64,000 nt of DNA from Vagococcus jeotgali. GTDB lineage: Bacteria > Bacillota > Bacilli > Lactobacillales > Vagococcaceae. The position numbers were made by a program, and so were the translations under genes. The stretch covers positions 1,798,001 to 1,862,000 of the forward strand of contig NZ_CP142146.1 of the NCBI RefSeq assembly GCF_035918315.1, in the 5' to 3' direction. Positions within the stretch are counted from its first letter, which is position 1, and each line of letters starts with the position of its first letter. Of this stretch, positions 41,295-51,545 are shown piece after piece. The notes under the pieces were generated by a model, which saw only the letters and a program-made list of their open reading frames with translations, did no database searches and had not been told where the DNA came from.

Positions 41295-42547
41295 GAAAGT
41301 CCATTCTGTAAAATTAAAGTTACCACACAGAAATTTTAGAGGAGGACTTTCTCATGAATAATTTTACTACAGAAATTATGGAAACACTAATCAATAAAGG
41401 TGATTTAGATGATTTGTTTCGCCATCATTTAGAGCTAGCTATTAATTCATTATTAAAAGCTGAACTGACAGCATTTCTTGACTATGAAAAATATGATAGA
41501 TCTGGATTTAATTCAGGTAATTCCCGAAATGGGAATTATTCACGTTCATTTCAAACGGAGTATGGAGAACTAAATTTAGTAATCCCTAGAGATAGGAATG
41601 GTGAGTTTTCTCAACAAACATTACCTGCTTATAAAAGAACCAATGACTCTTTAGAAACGACTATTATTCAGCTATTTCAAAAAGGAATAACGATGTCTGA
41701 AATCTCTGATTTAATTGAAAAGATGTATGGTCATTATTACACGCCACAAACTATTTCAAACATAAGTAAAATTGTATCTGAAGATGTTTTAGCTTTTAAA
41801 GAAAGAACTTTAGAGGCTAAATACTCAGTTGTTTTTATGGATGCTACTCATATTCCAGTAAAAAGGAAAACTGTAGCAAAAGAAGCTATTTACATAGTAA
41901 TTGGTATCCGGTTAGATGGAACCAAAGAAGTTCTAGGATTTACTATTGCTCCAACTGAATCTGCCTACATTTGGAAAGAGATACTTCAAGACCTAAAAGA
42001 CCGTGGTTTAGAAGAGGTTTTATTAGTTGTAACTGATGGTTTAAGCAGTATTCACGATAGCATCCATAGTGTCTATCCAAATGCTCAATTTCAACAATGT
42101 TGTGTTCATGTCTCTAGAAATATTGCTCATAAAGTTCGCGTTAAGGATAGAAAAGAAATCTGTGATGATTTTAAAACTGTCTATCAAGCTCTTTCAAAAG
42201 AGGAAGCAATTGAACAAGTAACTTTTATGACAGAAAAATGGAAAAAGCAGTATCCACGAGTTGTGAAGTTACTCATGAATCCTGCTATATTAACTTTCTA
42301 TAACTTCCCGCCATCAATCAGAAGAACTATCTACTCAACTAACTTGATTGAGGGATTCAATAAACAGTTAAAAAAATATACAAAGAGAAAAGAACAATTT
42401 CCTAATGAAGAATCTCTGGAGAGATTCCTTGTTTCTCAGTTCAATGAATATAACCAAAAGTTTTTAGATAGAGTGCATAAAGGATTTAAGGAAATTCAAG
42501 ATACATTAGAATCAATGTTTTAACTTAAAATAATGGAATGGATTTTC
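41295..42547 (+). mobile_element. Second IS256-family insertion sequence
   Basis: The ends share a 12-bp inverted repeat with one mismatch: GAAAGTCCATTC at the left and GAAAATCCATTC at the right on the opposite strand. One intact transposase fills it. I could not find a target duplication, so the exact ends may be off by a few bases or the copy may be rearranged. It differs strongly from the element at 39059, so they are not copies of one another. Confidence 0.75.
41354..42523 (+). CDS. IS256-family transposase (intact)
   Basis: A 389-residue mutator-type transposase with catalytic Asp163 (FMDATHIPVK), Asp228 (VVTDGLSS) and Glu333 (STNLIEGFN), and IPRDRNGEFSQQTLP. The GGAGG site is well placed before the ATG. 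It shares the overall plan of the transposase at 39158 but little sequence. The protein looks complete, so this element may be able to move. Confidence 0.92.
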   Translation: MNNFTTEIMETLINKGDLDDLFRHHLELAINSLLKAELTAFLDYEKYDRSGFNSGNSRNGNYSRSFQTEYGELNLVIPRDRNGEFSQQTLPAYKRTNDSLETTIIQLFQKGITMSEISDLIEKMYGHYYTPQTISNISKIVSEDVLAFKERTLEAKYSVVFMDATHIPVKRKTVAKEAIYIVIGIRLDGTKEVLGFTIAPTESAYIWKEILQDLKDRGLEEVLLVVTDGLSSIHDSIHSVYPNAQFQQCCVHVSRNIAHKVRVKDRKEICDDFKTVYQALSKEEAIEQVTFMTEKWKKQYPRVVKLLMNPAILTFYNFPPSIRRTIYSTNLIEGFNKQLKKYTKRKEQFPNEESLERFLVSQFNEYNQKFLDRVHKGFKEIQDTLESMF

Positions 42548-42637
42548 CATTTACACATAATTCTTGACGCAACCTGATTACCTACTATTATTGACTGTAA
42601 TTAGTTAAACTATAATTAGAAAAAGGGGGCTATTTAT

Positions 42638-43231
42638 ATGACAATGATTTATTTAGTAAGACATGGACAAACACTATTTAATTTACAACACAAAATACAG
42701 GGATTTTGTGATTCTCCTCTAACTAATTTAGGAGTGGAAGAAGCTAAAATAGCTGGTCGTTATTTTAAAGAGGCTAATATACCACTTGACGAGGCTTTCG
42801 TTTCAACTTCTGAAAGAGCCATTGATACTCTCCAACTGATAACTGACTTACCTTTTAAAACTCACAAAAATTTAAGAGAATGGAACTTTGGTACTTATGA
42901 GGGAGAAGGCGAGCATTTAAATCCGCCTCTACCTTATGGCGACTTCTTTGTTCAATTTGGTGGTGAATCACAAACTGACCTCACTAAAAGAATTAATCAG
43001 GCTGTTACTGATATTGCTAAGCATTCTAATAAACAACACATTTTAATTGTATCTCACGGGGCTAGTATTGCTAACTTTTATAGAGAATGGGAAGAATTCA
43101 GCCCTGTTAAGCGACATGGTAGTATTAAAAATTGCTCTATTATGGCATATGAATATCTAGATGATACCTTTATTTCAAAAGAGATTATTAATCATGATTT
43201 TTCTAATATTAGTCTAGATGAAAACAACTAA
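42638..43231 (+). CDS. Histidine phosphatase (phosphoglycerate mutase-like)
   Basis: The 197-residue protein has the RHG catalytic motif LVRHGQTLFN (His8), a second pocket His in VSHGASIANF, and Glu in LREWNFGTYEGE. This branch 2-histidine family includes cofactor-dependent phosphoglycerate mutases and broad phosphatases; the shorter length and EGEGE region favour a phosphatase. A TATAAT box at 42611-42616 and AGGGGG precede the ATG. The substrate is unknown. Confidence 0.85.
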   Translation: MTMIYLVRHGQTLFNLQHKIQGFCDSPLTNLGVEEAKIAGRYFKEANIPLDEAFVSTSERAIDTLQLITDLPFKTHKNLREWNFGTYEGEGEHLNPPLPYGDFFVQFGGESQTDLTKRINQAVTDIAKHSNKQHILIVSHGASIANFYREWEEFSPVKRHGSIKNCSIMAYEYLDDTFISKEIINHDFSNISLDENN

Positions 43232-43247
43232 TTCATACATAAAAAAT

Positions 43248-43285
43248 AAGACACACCTCGTTTCCACAACTAGGCGTGTCTTTTT
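43248..43285. terminator. Bidirectional terminator
   Basis: AAGACACACCT (43248-43258) pairs with AGGCGTGTCTT (43272-43282) with one mismatch and is followed by a T-run. It lies between convergent genes. Confidence 0.8.
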
Positions 43286-43291
43286 GATCTA

Positions 43292-44344
43292 TTATTTTCC
43301 AAGTTCTACTTCCATTTTCACTGGATGATGATCTGAATATCTAAAATTCTGATTTAATACAGATACCTCTTTAACATTGACATTATCAGATACAATAAAC
43401 CCGTCAATCACATAAACTTGCGAGGTATTATAATCTCCAGTATATTCATGATTCAACACACGAACCGTTGGATACTCATCATCAAAGGCAAAAGTAAAAT
43501 GTGCTGGAATATCAGTTTTCTCTAGATTCCCAGGGTGCCAACCTTCTTGTTTTGTGTCAGGAAACACGTGACTTCCCTCAAATACTTGGTTAAAATCTCC
43601 TCCAGCAATCACATAATTGCCTTTTTTATACTCTTGTTCTAAATACTTCTTTAGTAATTTACTTTGCTCAACCTTACCATCCCCATTGTCATATGCTTCA
43701 AGATGTAAGTTATAGATAACTAATTCCTTATCTGTCCCTTCAACCTCATACCTTGTCTCTAGTAATGCTCGTTTTAGATTCGCCATACTAATTGGCCACT
43801 TAAAAGGATTTGGTAAAGCAATTCGACTGGCTGAGGTCATTTCAAAGTCTGTCATCGTCATAATACCACTTTCAACTCGCCCAATTGGTGGCAACGGAAA
43901 CGGCACGTAAGGAACATTAAAATTATAAGCAAATACACTATCCATACCCAATTTTTCTGTCAGATAATCCTCTTGATTTATATATTTTGATCTCTTAGAA
44001 TCATGATCAACTTCTTGTAATAGATAAACATCTGCAGGGTTATCTTGTAAAACATCTGTAATCCCTTCTAAATTTTCCTCCACCAATTGCTTTGTTGCCG
44101 GTTCTATTTTTTTACCACCGTCCATAAAAAAATCTTCAGAATCAGACAGACCAGCATAACCTATATTAAAGCTTAGCAATGACATCAAATCATCTTGACT
44201 AATCTTTTTATGACCACTAATCGGGGTTAATTGTTCCACCTCTTTTGGTTTGTACTCATTGATAGATAAAAATAAAACAAATACTAAGAGTAGTATCAGT
44301 ACTACTGCAACAATACTCCCAATGATTTTACTTAATTTTTTCAT
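43292..44344 (-). CDS. Membrane-anchored endonuclease/exonuclease/phosphatase family protein
   Basis: A 350-residue protein with one N-terminal membrane anchor (residues 7-29) and an extracellular EEP (DNase I-like) domain. Conserved motifs are LLSFNIGYAG, LLQEVDHDS (Glu), YNLHLEAYDNG (His), AGGDFNQVFEG (Asp, Asn) and SDHHPVKMEV (Asp-His pair). The family includes sphingomyelinases, inositol phosphatases and nucleases; the outward-facing domain suggests action on extracellular substrates. Which one cannot be told. Confidence 0.83.
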   Translation of the reverse strand: MKKLSKIIGSIVAVVLILLLVFVLFLSINEYKPKEVEQLTPISGHKKISQDDLMSLLSFNIGYAGLSDSEDFFMDGGKKIEPATKQLVEENLEGITDVLQDNPADVYLLQEVDHDSKRSKYINQEDYLTEKLGMDSVFAYNFNVPYVPFPLPPIGRVESGIMTMTDFEMTSASRIALPNPFKWPISMANLKRALLETRYEVEGTDKELVIYNLHLEAYDNGDGKVEQSKLLKKYLEQEYKKGNYVIAGGDFNQVFEGSHVFPDTKQEGWHPGNLEKTDIPAHFTFAFDDEYPTVRVLNHEYTGDYNTSQVYVIDGFIVSDNVNVKEVSVLNQNFRYSDHHPVKMEVELGK

Positions 44345-44460
44345 GCGTTTTCCTCACTCATCTATATTCTTTGCTACAGTTTACTAAATCTAATCTAAAA
44401 AAACGACTCATATTTATGCTATAATCAACCAAATAAAAACAAGTTTTAGGAGGTTGTTAT

Positions 44461-44998
44461 ATGTCTGAGAACATCGATATTAGAATCATTACCAAAAAAA
44501 AATGAAGCAGATATTAATATTAAAAATGAACCATTTACTTCATTTGGTCGCATGATTCCTGATTACATGGGAGAAAAATGAGGTTACACGACTGAGTTAT
44601 TTGATGAAACCTTTGACATGACATTTCCAAATAAAAATTATGATTTTGATGAACTAAGTCAAAATAGCTTTTTCATTGGTGCTTATATCAACAATGAATG
44701 TGTCGGTCTGGCTATTGTGCAGCGTGCTTTTTTCAAATACTTATATCTCTATGACTTGAAAGTAGCTAAGGCATGTAGAGGTCTTGGAATTGCACAATTA
44801 TTAATCGAAAAAGCTCAAGAAATAGCAAGACAAGAAGGTTATATTGGTCTCTACACTCAAGCTCAAGATAATAACCTAGGAGCTTGCCTATTTTATCTAA
44901 GTGCTGGCTTTCATATTGGTGGATTAGATACTAAAGTCTATCAAGGAACGCCTCAAGAAAATAAAAAAGATATCTATTTCTATTTAGATAATCTTTAA
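44461..44998 (+). pseudogene. GNAT acetyltransferase (frameshift plus nonsense)
   Basis: The ATG at 44461 follows AGGAGG. A run of nine A residues (44494-44502) throws the frame out; one A fewer gives NEADINIKNEPF, which leads on to MGEK. An in-frame TGA at 44579-44581 then sits where Trp is expected (EK-stop-GYTTELF). The frame after it is a complete GNAT domain with the acetyl-CoA motif CRGLGIAQLLIEKA and YLSAGFHIGG. Two independent lesions make a sequencing artefact alone unlikely. The original would have acetylated an amine, possibly an antibiotic, but this is unknown. Confidence 0.8.
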
Positions 44999-45024
44999 TA
45001 CGACAATACTTACTAATAGCAGTA

Positions 45025-45052
45025 AAGAGGATGACTAAACCGTCATCCTCTT
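45025..45052. terminator. Bidirectional terminator
   Basis: A perfect 11-bp stem (45025-45035 with 45042-45052) and 6-nt loop between the GNAT pseudogene and the convergent PAP2 gene. Confidence 0.82.
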
Positions 45053-45070
45053 CTTTTCTCTATTCAAATA

Positions 45071-45892
45071 TTAATCTATTGGTGATTCTTTTTTTAAGAG
45101 CCATTGACGGAATAATATAAAAAATAAAAATGAGAATCCAAACCCGACAGTTACATCAGATAAAAAATGCGCACCTTGTAACATACGACTACTCATGACA
45201 ATGACTGCATATAATAATGCAATCAAGAATACTGTTTTTTCTTTATGACGCCATTTTGGTAGAGCTGCTGCTAGTAAACTAACTGTAAGCGTTGTTCCTG
45301 CCCACTGTGAATGTCCAGATGGAAATGATTTGATTTCTTCCATAGAAGACACAACAGGTAAGTATTTATCACCATTAATAACATACCATCTTGTAAACAG
45401 ATTATAATCTCCTTGCATAGCTCTAAATCTCACACGTCCGACAATTGGTTTAATAGATTCTACCACAATCATCGAGCATAAAGCAGTAAGTAATATTGTC
45501 GCCCCCACACGTCTATATAATCTGACTGAATCTGTTGGTATCTTTCTGACATAAATAAATGTAACAACCACTGCTACTACAAAATAAATAGCACCAAATA
45601 AACCTAAGTAGCTATAGCACATTAATAAACCAAAAGCTGTAAATAATAGATAAAGAATAATGAACCAAATTAGTTTCAACTTACTTTCCTGCTTAACATC
45701 GACAGTCCACAACATTAAGGACACAGATATCATTAAAATAGTCCCATAAACTGCCGGTGCTAAATGCTCAAAAGCATATGAATACGCGTTTCCTTCAATA
45801 AAAACCACTTTAGCAATTCCTAAATCAAAAAATGTTCCAATAATAAGTAACAATAATAGCACTAACCCCAAAATATTATATGTTTTTTTCAT
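45071..45892 (-). CDS. PAP2-family membrane phosphatase
   Basis: A 273-residue polytopic membrane protein with about seven hydrophobic segments. The three PAP2 phosphatase motifs are present: KPIVGRVRFR, PSGHSQWAG (catalytic His) and SRMLQGAHFLSDVTVG (nucleophile His). Such enzymes dephosphorylate lipid phosphates, for example undecaprenyl pyrophosphate recycling in wall synthesis. Substrate and bacitracin-type resistance role are not shown by sequence. Confidence 0.88.
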   Translation of the reverse strand: MKKTYNILGLVLLLLLIIGTFFDLGIAKVVFIEGNAYSYAFEHLAPAVYGTILMISVSLMLWTVDVKQESKLKLIWFIILYLLFTAFGLLMCYSYLGLFGAIYFVVAVVVTFIYVRKIPTDSVRLYRRVGATILLTALCSMIVVESIKPIVGRVRFRAMQGDYNLFTRWYVINGDKYLPVVSSMEEIKSFPSGHSQWAGTTLTVSLLAAALPKWRHKEKTVFLIALLYAVIVMSSRMLQGAHFLSDVTVGFGFSFLFFILFRQWLLKKESPID

Positions 45893-46330
45893 ACACGATA
45901 CTCCTTTTTATTTTAATTATGATCACTGGATATGACTTAACTGACTATTTATAACTCATGTAACCTATGTCACCCTCTCTACTTAGAAAATAAACAACCT
46001 GAGTTTCAATATATTTTGAGAACTCAGGTATACCAACTAAATATCACTATCTAATATATTGCAATAATAGTTAGTAGAATATCTAAAAATTAAATTTTAC
46101 ACATCATACCTTTTGATTTTTTGGGAAAATACATTTAAACGAGGATAAATTATTTATAAGTTATTACTTCTTAACTTAATAATATCAATCAAAAAGAGCA
46201 TCCCTTATAGAATATGGCTAACTATTACAATAGTCATATCTTATAAAGAGACGAAAAAGATAAGTTTTCTTGTTTATTTACTACTGGGAAAGGTAGTAAA
46301 TAATCCTTACATTCTTCATCATGTGATTCT
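45893..46330. other. 438-bp non-coding gap with two hairpins
   Basis: No convincing gene is present. ACCTGAGTT (45997-46005) and AACTCAGGT (46021-46029) form a 9-bp inverted repeat upstream of the PAP2 gene. TTATTTACTAC (46274-46284) and its complement (46293-46303) form an 11-bp stem after the GH3 gene, with no T-run, so it is at best a weak terminator. The rest is AT-rich sequence with promoter-like boxes too poor to call. Confidence 0.5.
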
Positions 46331-48679
46331 TTATTTTTTAGTTGGTTTATTAATAATCTCTAAATATTTTTTTACCATCTTGTCATTGATTTTACCACCA
46401 GTAAACCTCTCGATTTGTCTAAATGGCATATTTAGAATAAAATACATATTATTTGACCAAATTGGATTGTTTACTTTCATAAACCCATCACGAACTAAAG
46501 CTACAGCACCATACGTTCCCTTACCTAGCCAGTGCTTATGACGAGCTTGGGAGATAGTATCGTTCATTCCTAATAAATCAGCTTCATTCCATAGAACTTC
46601 TGACGGGATAAAACCAAGTAGTCGGTAAAATTCCTCATCAGGTACATGACTTACCTCACCTGAAAAATAAGTCGGGTAAACAAATTGAGCATATTCTCTT
46701 GATTCTACTCCAGCAACATCAACACTAATGGTTTCTTTAATGTCTTTTGATGATGCTCCAATATGAATATGATATTCACCTTTTTCAACTTCCCATTTTT
46801 TAGCATCAATGCTATAAAATGATAGATCAATATCTACTAAATCAAAACGAACTGTTTTAGTTTGGCCAACAGGTACATAAACTTTAGTAAAATTCTTCAA
46901 TTCTTTTTTAGCTCTAAAATTAACATGATCTACTTTTTCAATATAGAGTTGAACCACTTCTTCGCCAGCGTATTGACCTGTATTTGTGATATCAACAAAA
47001 ATACTATTATCTTTTAATACAATATTACTGTATTCAAATGTTGTATAAGATAACCCATAACCAAACGGGAATAATACTGGTTTATCTACTGTTTCAAAAT
47101 AACGATAACCTACAAAAATAGATTCTCTATGTTCAGCTGTTCTCTCCATACCTGGATAGTATTTGGCCGTTGGTAAATCACTATATTTAAATGGATATGT
47201 TTCTGTCAATTTACCACTTGGGTTAGCTTGTCCTGTTAATGTATTAACAATCGCCTCTGCCATTCCTTGACCACCTAAATAAGTATGAATCACACCTTTG
47301 ACTTGATTAATAAACGGCATCTCAATAACGCCACCACCTGATAAAATGACAATGACATTTTTATTCATCGCTGTAACTACATTGATTAAATCTAGTTGAT
47401 TTTGATGTAGACTTAAATTTTTACGGTCAATTCCTTCTGCTTCAATCGACTCATCTAATCCAACAAATAATAAAACAGTATCAACTTGCTCAGCTAAAGT
47501 TGCGGCCTGCTCTAGATAACGCTGGCTATGTTTACCCATACGATGGAATCCTTTAGCAAATCCCTGAATATTTAATCCCGACTGGCTCAAAATATCTAAT
47601 GGACTTGATAATTTAGTTGGGTTAATTAGTGAACTTCCCGCACCTTGGTATCTTGGTTTTTTAGCAAAGTCACCAATCACACCAATTGATTCTGTATTAT
47701 TCAGTGGTAGACAGTCATCTTCATTTTTCAGAAGTACAAAAGATTGCTCAGCAAACTCTATCGCTTTTTGATGATGAGCATCTATATCAATAGGGATATA
47801 ATTTTCAGTATCATAACTTGTCTCAAAGATTAATTCTAATAGCTGGTCCAATGCCTCATCAAGTATTGCTTCTTCAATTTCTCCCTTGATAATCGCATCA
47901 ATAATCTCTTGATCGGTAATACCATTTGTTGAAGGCATCTCTAATTGGTTATGGGCTTTCAAACCTTTAACCCGGTCATTATTCCCCCCCCAATCTGTGA
48001 CAACAACCCCATCAAAACCCCATTCATCAAATAAAATATCATTGACTAAATACTGATTTTCATTGGCAAATTCACCGTTTACTTTATTATATGAAGTCAT
48101 CATCGTTTTAGGTTTTGCTTCTTTAACGACCATTTCGAAAGCTTTTAAATAAATTTCTCTAAGGGCTCTGTCATCTACTATCTCATCAATCGTCATTCGC
48201 ATATGTTCTTGACTGTTCACTGCAAAATGTTTTGGTGAAGCAGCAACACCTTGAGATTGAATTCCTTTAACCATTTCTGTCGCTAAAATTCCCGTTACAT
48301 AAGGATCTTCTGAATAATATTCAAAATTACGCCCACATAAAGGGTTACGTTTAATATTCATACCAGGGCCAAGGATCACACTAACCTCTTCACTAGCAGC
48401 TTCCTTGCCTAATAAGCGCCCCATTTGATTGACTAAATGTTTATTCCAACTATTAGCTAAAGTTGCTGCTGGTGGAAAACAAGTAGCAGGTATGCTTTTA
48501 TGTAGGCCTAAATGATCGGCTTTTCCTGCTTGTTTTCTAAGTCCGTGCGGTCCATCTGTTAACATAATTGAAGGAATATTTAACCTTTCAATCGCCGTTG
48601 TATTCCAAAAATTAGCTCCACTCATCATGGATGCTTTTTCTTCTAAAGTCATTTGATTAATCAAATCTTGATGTTTCAT
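46331..48679 (-). CDS. Glycoside hydrolase family 3 beta-glycosidase (cytoplasmic)
   Basis: A 782-residue GH3 enzyme in the standard domain order: GH3 N-terminal TIM barrel (about 1-300; GPGMNIKRNPLCGRNFEYY, KHF at 150-152, nucleophile Asp229 in VVTDWGG), the C-terminal alpha/beta sandwich (GRNFEYY partner region near 310-540), and a fibronectin III-like domain (about 560-660). A 100-residue tail of unknown role follows. No signal peptide is seen, so it likely hydrolyses imported beta-glucosides or similar oligosaccharides. It lies 66 bp downstream of a membrane-anchored GH3, with which it is probably cotranscribed. Confidence 0.92.
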   Translation of the reverse strand: MKHQDLINQMTLEEKASMMSGANFWNTTAIERLNIPSIMLTDGPHGLRKQAGKADHLGLHKSIPATCFPPAATLANSWNKHLVNQMGRLLGKEAASEEVSVILGPGMNIKRNPLCGRNFEYYSEDPYVTGILATEMVKGIQSQGVAASPKHFAVNSQEHMRMTIDEIVDDRALREIYLKAFEMVVKEAKPKTMMTSYNKVNGEFANENQYLVNDILFDEWGFDGVVVTDWGGNNDRVKGLKAHNQLEMPSTNGITDQEIIDAIIKGEIEEAILDEALDQLLELIFETSYDTENYIPIDIDAHHQKAIEFAEQSFVLLKNEDDCLPLNNTESIGVIGDFAKKPRYQGAGSSLINPTKLSSPLDILSQSGLNIQGFAKGFHRMGKHSQRYLEQAATLAEQVDTVLLFVGLDESIEAEGIDRKNLSLHQNQLDLINVVTAMNKNVIVILSGGGVIEMPFINQVKGVIHTYLGGQGMAEAIVNTLTGQANPSGKLTETYPFKYSDLPTAKYYPGMERTAEHRESIFVGYRYFETVDKPVLFPFGYGLSYTTFEYSNIVLKDNSIFVDITNTGQYAGEEVVQLYIEKVDHVNFRAKKELKNFTKVYVPVGQTKTVRFDLVDIDLSFYSIDAKKWEVEKGEYHIHIGASSKDIKETISVDVAGVESREYAQFVYPTYFSGEVSHVPDEEFYRLLGFIPSEVLWNEADLLGMNDTISQARHKHWLGKGTYGAVALVRDGFMKVNNPIWSNNMYFILNMPFRQIERFTGGKINDKMVKKYLEIINKPTKK

Positions 48680-48745
48680 AATATCCTCCTAATGATAATA
48701 AAAGAGTCCCCATAAAGGTACTCTTTTATCCGTTAATTTCACCTA

Positions 48746-51511
48746 TTACTCGACAGCATTTGTTTGAAGTAGAGCATACATCACGTTTTTACCACTTGTT
48801 TGAAGTCCTGTGGCAATTCCTGCAGGATCTTCCTTGTACGCTTTCTTCAGACGTTTTTTATTTGTTGATTTAGACATAATATCTAGCATCACATCATTCC
48901 CTGAAGTCACTGCTTTATCAGCATGCATGAAACCAAAGACAGCATCACTTGATACCATACCATTGAATCCCCACTCGTCGCGTAATAAATCATTTAGCAG
49001 TGTTGGATTAGCTCCAGCCCACTGACCATTAATATAACTAAAACTAGACATAACTCCGTGAGTACCACCGTCTTTAACGGTCATTTCAAAAGGACGTAAA
49101 TGAAGCTCTCGCATAGATTGCTCATTAGCCCAAACATAAAGACCGCTCCTAGCATGTGTTTCCTGATCGTTCATAGCAAAATGCTTCATAAATACCATCA
49201 CACCTTGATCTTGACTTCCTTTTGTGACAGCTGTTGCCATTTTTCCAGATAATAATGGATCTTCTGAATAATACTCAAAGTTTCTTCCACCTTGAGGAGT
49301 TCTGTGAATATTCATAGCAGGGGCATACCAGCCATGTACTCCCATAGCTTTAGCTTCTTCACCTACTGCTTCACCAATATCATAGGCAAGTTGTGTGTTC
49401 CATGTCGAAGCAAGGACAACTTCTGTTGGATATGATGCTGCTGTAACTGATTTAAAGAAGAAATTAATTCCAGCAGGGCCATCGAGTAAAACAGAACCTG
49501 GTACACCTAAGCGAGAAATTTCGTTTGTTTTATAAGCCCCTTGTGTGTAATAATCCATTAATTCATCAACAGTAAACTGACTCATAAACTCATCCCATTT
49601 CGGATCATCATATTCCAGTCCCTTTAAATCCTCTAGTTTAATCCCTTTATCTTGTCCAACTTCTGGCATGTCAATATCTGTCGGTGTAATAGGACGATTA
49701 GCTTCTTCCACAGCAAAATCTGGCGCTGACATATCGATTTCTTCATCTGTTGGATAAGTCCCTTCCCAATCACTACGAGACAAATAGGTTAAGCCATTGT
49801 CACTATTTGTAAATAGGTTCTTAATCTCTTCTCCAGTGGCACTATCTTCTTTTATCACAACACGTTTTGGATTGTTATACTCTTTTGTTTCCACAATCTC
49901 ATGCACATTTTTACCTAATTTAATTTGATATTTCCCTTCATCTAAAACAAAAGCTTCTTCATCATGCATATCATAAGAGGCCATATCATTTGTTTTATAC
50001 GACAAAGTCACCACTTCTGATTCACCTGGTGCTAATTCCTTCGTTTTGGCAAAATCAGCTAATTCAATCGCTGATTTTTCAATACCACCTTTAGTGTAAG
50101 GTGCTGAGAAGTACAACTGTACGACATCTTTACCAGCCATATCTCCTGTATTTGTCACTTTCACATCCATTGAAATATCTGTTTCATTAAATGCTTCTTT
50201 TTCAATTTCCCATTTAAAATCAGTGTAACTTAACCCATAACCTAGTGGAAACTGAACGGTTTCTTGATACCCTTTTTCATCCCCATCAAAATAGGTTTCA
50301 TAAAAACGATACCCGATATAGATACCTTCTTGATAATTGACAAAGTGTTTATCTAAATTATCATAAGCATAACTACCAAAGTTTTCTGTTGCTGGAGCAC
50401 TAGTTAAATCATAAGCGTAAGTATCAACTAAACGACCTGATGGGTTAATATTTCCAGCTAATACATTCCCTAAAGAACGGGCTCCGTATGGTCCAGGTGT
50501 TCCTACCCAAACAATTGATTTCACTTGTGGTACTTCTTCTAGATAACCAAGTTCTAGGGCATTACCTGCATTAATGACCACTGTAATATTGTCAAAATCT
50601 TTAGCGACTGTGCTGATTAAATCTTTCATATTATCAGTTAGCTCTAATTCTTCTTTTGACATATCACTACTTTCAACACCACTACTTGCAATCACAATCA
50701 TCGCTTCATCTGAATAGTCTTTAGCTTCTTTCACAATATCTGGTGTCAAATACTCAATACCAGGTTCATCTGAGTCACTTTTACTTGTCATTGATTTTAC
50801 AACTTGAACAAGGCCAGTTCCACCACCATCTGATGCCTTTTCTACTTCTGGTAATTCTTGGTAGGCATCATATAAATGAGTGTTGTACTCAATACCTGCT
50901 TCTTTTAATCCTTGATATAAATCAATAGCACGAGACGTGTCTGAACCACCAGATCCACCACCACCATATCTAAAATTAAATGATGAGGTTCCAAACACAT
51001 TAATTTTTTTATCCTTTAATGGCAATTGTTTGTCGTCATTTTTTAGTAAAATAATCCCCTCATTAGCAATATCTTCAGATACCTTCTCACCATGTTTGCG
51101 AGCTTTATCATTTTCTGGTGTATCTGTCACAATATCTATCCCCTTAGCTGACACAGTATCTGATATGTCACGCACAGTTGGACCTACCTTAACTGCTAAA
51201 GTGCCAATACCTATAATCACTAGCCCCCAAACAGTTGCTCTAATTGGTCTATTTTTAACTTTACGATAAATACGTCGCTTAGCTTTGGCTTCTTTTTTCT
51301 CGGCACCTTTTGGCATAGCTTTAATCGCTACTTTTTGTGCTTGTTTTTTCTCTTTGCGTTTTTCTTTTAGTGCATCCTTTGCTGTCTTTTGCTCTATCTC
51401 TGGAAGCTGACTAATCTCCTCTTTCTCTTTCTTATAAGCTGCCTTATCTTGCTTTACTTCTTTAACGATTCTCTCTTTTCTTATCTTTCTTTTCTCAAAC
51501 CAATTTGACAT
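48746..51511 (-). CDS. Membrane-anchored GH3 glycosidase with permuted domain order
   Basis: A 921-residue protein beginning with a very basic, coiled cytoplasmic segment (1-90) and one membrane helix (about 92-109), so the enzyme faces outward. The order is then reversed relative to typical GH3: the alpha/beta sandwich comes first (ANEGIILLKNDDKQLPL near residue 150), followed by the fibronectin III-like domain, then the catalytic TIM barrel (LDGPAGINFFFK, GRNFEYYSEDP, KHFAMNDQE). The nucleophile is Asp856 in VSSDAVFGF, close to the C-terminus. Permuted GH3 enzymes are known (for example in Ruminococcus albus). The substrate is unknown. A cre-like site lies in its promoter region. Confidence 0.9.
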   Translation of the reverse strand: MSNWFEKRKIRKERIVKEVKQDKAAYKKEKEEISQLPEIEQKTAKDALKEKRKEKKQAQKVAIKAMPKGAEKKEAKAKRRIYRKVKNRPIRATVWGLVIIGIGTLAVKVGPTVRDISDTVSAKGIDIVTDTPENDKARKHGEKVSEDIANEGIILLKNDDKQLPLKDKKINVFGTSSFNFRYGGGGSGGSDTSRAIDLYQGLKEAGIEYNTHLYDAYQELPEVEKASDGGGTGLVQVVKSMTSKSDSDEPGIEYLTPDIVKEAKDYSDEAMIVIASSGVESSDMSKEELELTDNMKDLISTVAKDFDNITVVINAGNALELGYLEEVPQVKSIVWVGTPGPYGARSLGNVLAGNINPSGRLVDTYAYDLTSAPATENFGSYAYDNLDKHFVNYQEGIYIGYRFYETYFDGDEKGYQETVQFPLGYGLSYTDFKWEIEKEAFNETDISMDVKVTNTGDMAGKDVVQLYFSAPYTKGGIEKSAIELADFAKTKELAPGESEVVTLSYKTNDMASYDMHDEEAFVLDEGKYQIKLGKNVHEIVETKEYNNPKRVVIKEDSATGEEIKNLFTNSDNGLTYLSRSDWEGTYPTDEEIDMSAPDFAVEEANRPITPTDIDMPEVGQDKGIKLEDLKGLEYDDPKWDEFMSQFTVDELMDYYTQGAYKTNEISRLGVPGSVLLDGPAGINFFFKSVTAASYPTEVVLASTWNTQLAYDIGEAVGEEAKAMGVHGWYAPAMNIHRTPQGGRNFEYYSEDPLLSGKMATAVTKGSQDQGVMVFMKHFAMNDQETHARSGLYVWANEQSMRELHLRPFEMTVKDGGTHGVMSSFSYINGQWAGANPTLLNDLLRDEWGFNGMVSSDAVFGFMHADKAVTSGNDVMLDIMSKSTNKKRLKKAYKEDPAGIATGLQTSGKNVMYALLQTNAVE

Positions 51512-51545
51512 TTACTTTCCCTCCTAAGTTCTCCATCTTATTATG

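Noticed and set aside
41279-42560. Target-site duplication around the second IS
   Set aside because: The 8 bases on the two sides of the inverted repeats (GAAAAAAA and CATTTACA) do not match, and shifting the ends by a few bases did not give a convincing pair.
40325-44581. UGA read as tryptophan (code change), because some TGA stops replace Trp
   Set aside because: TAA and TAG also interrupt conserved frames, and TGA is the genuine stop of rnmV (32168-32170) and tsaE (62953-62955) with tight overlaps to the next gene.
50743-51269. Plus-strand open frames inside the anchored GH3 gene
   Set aside because: They lie fully within a conserved GH3 coding sequence on the other strand and lack start signals.
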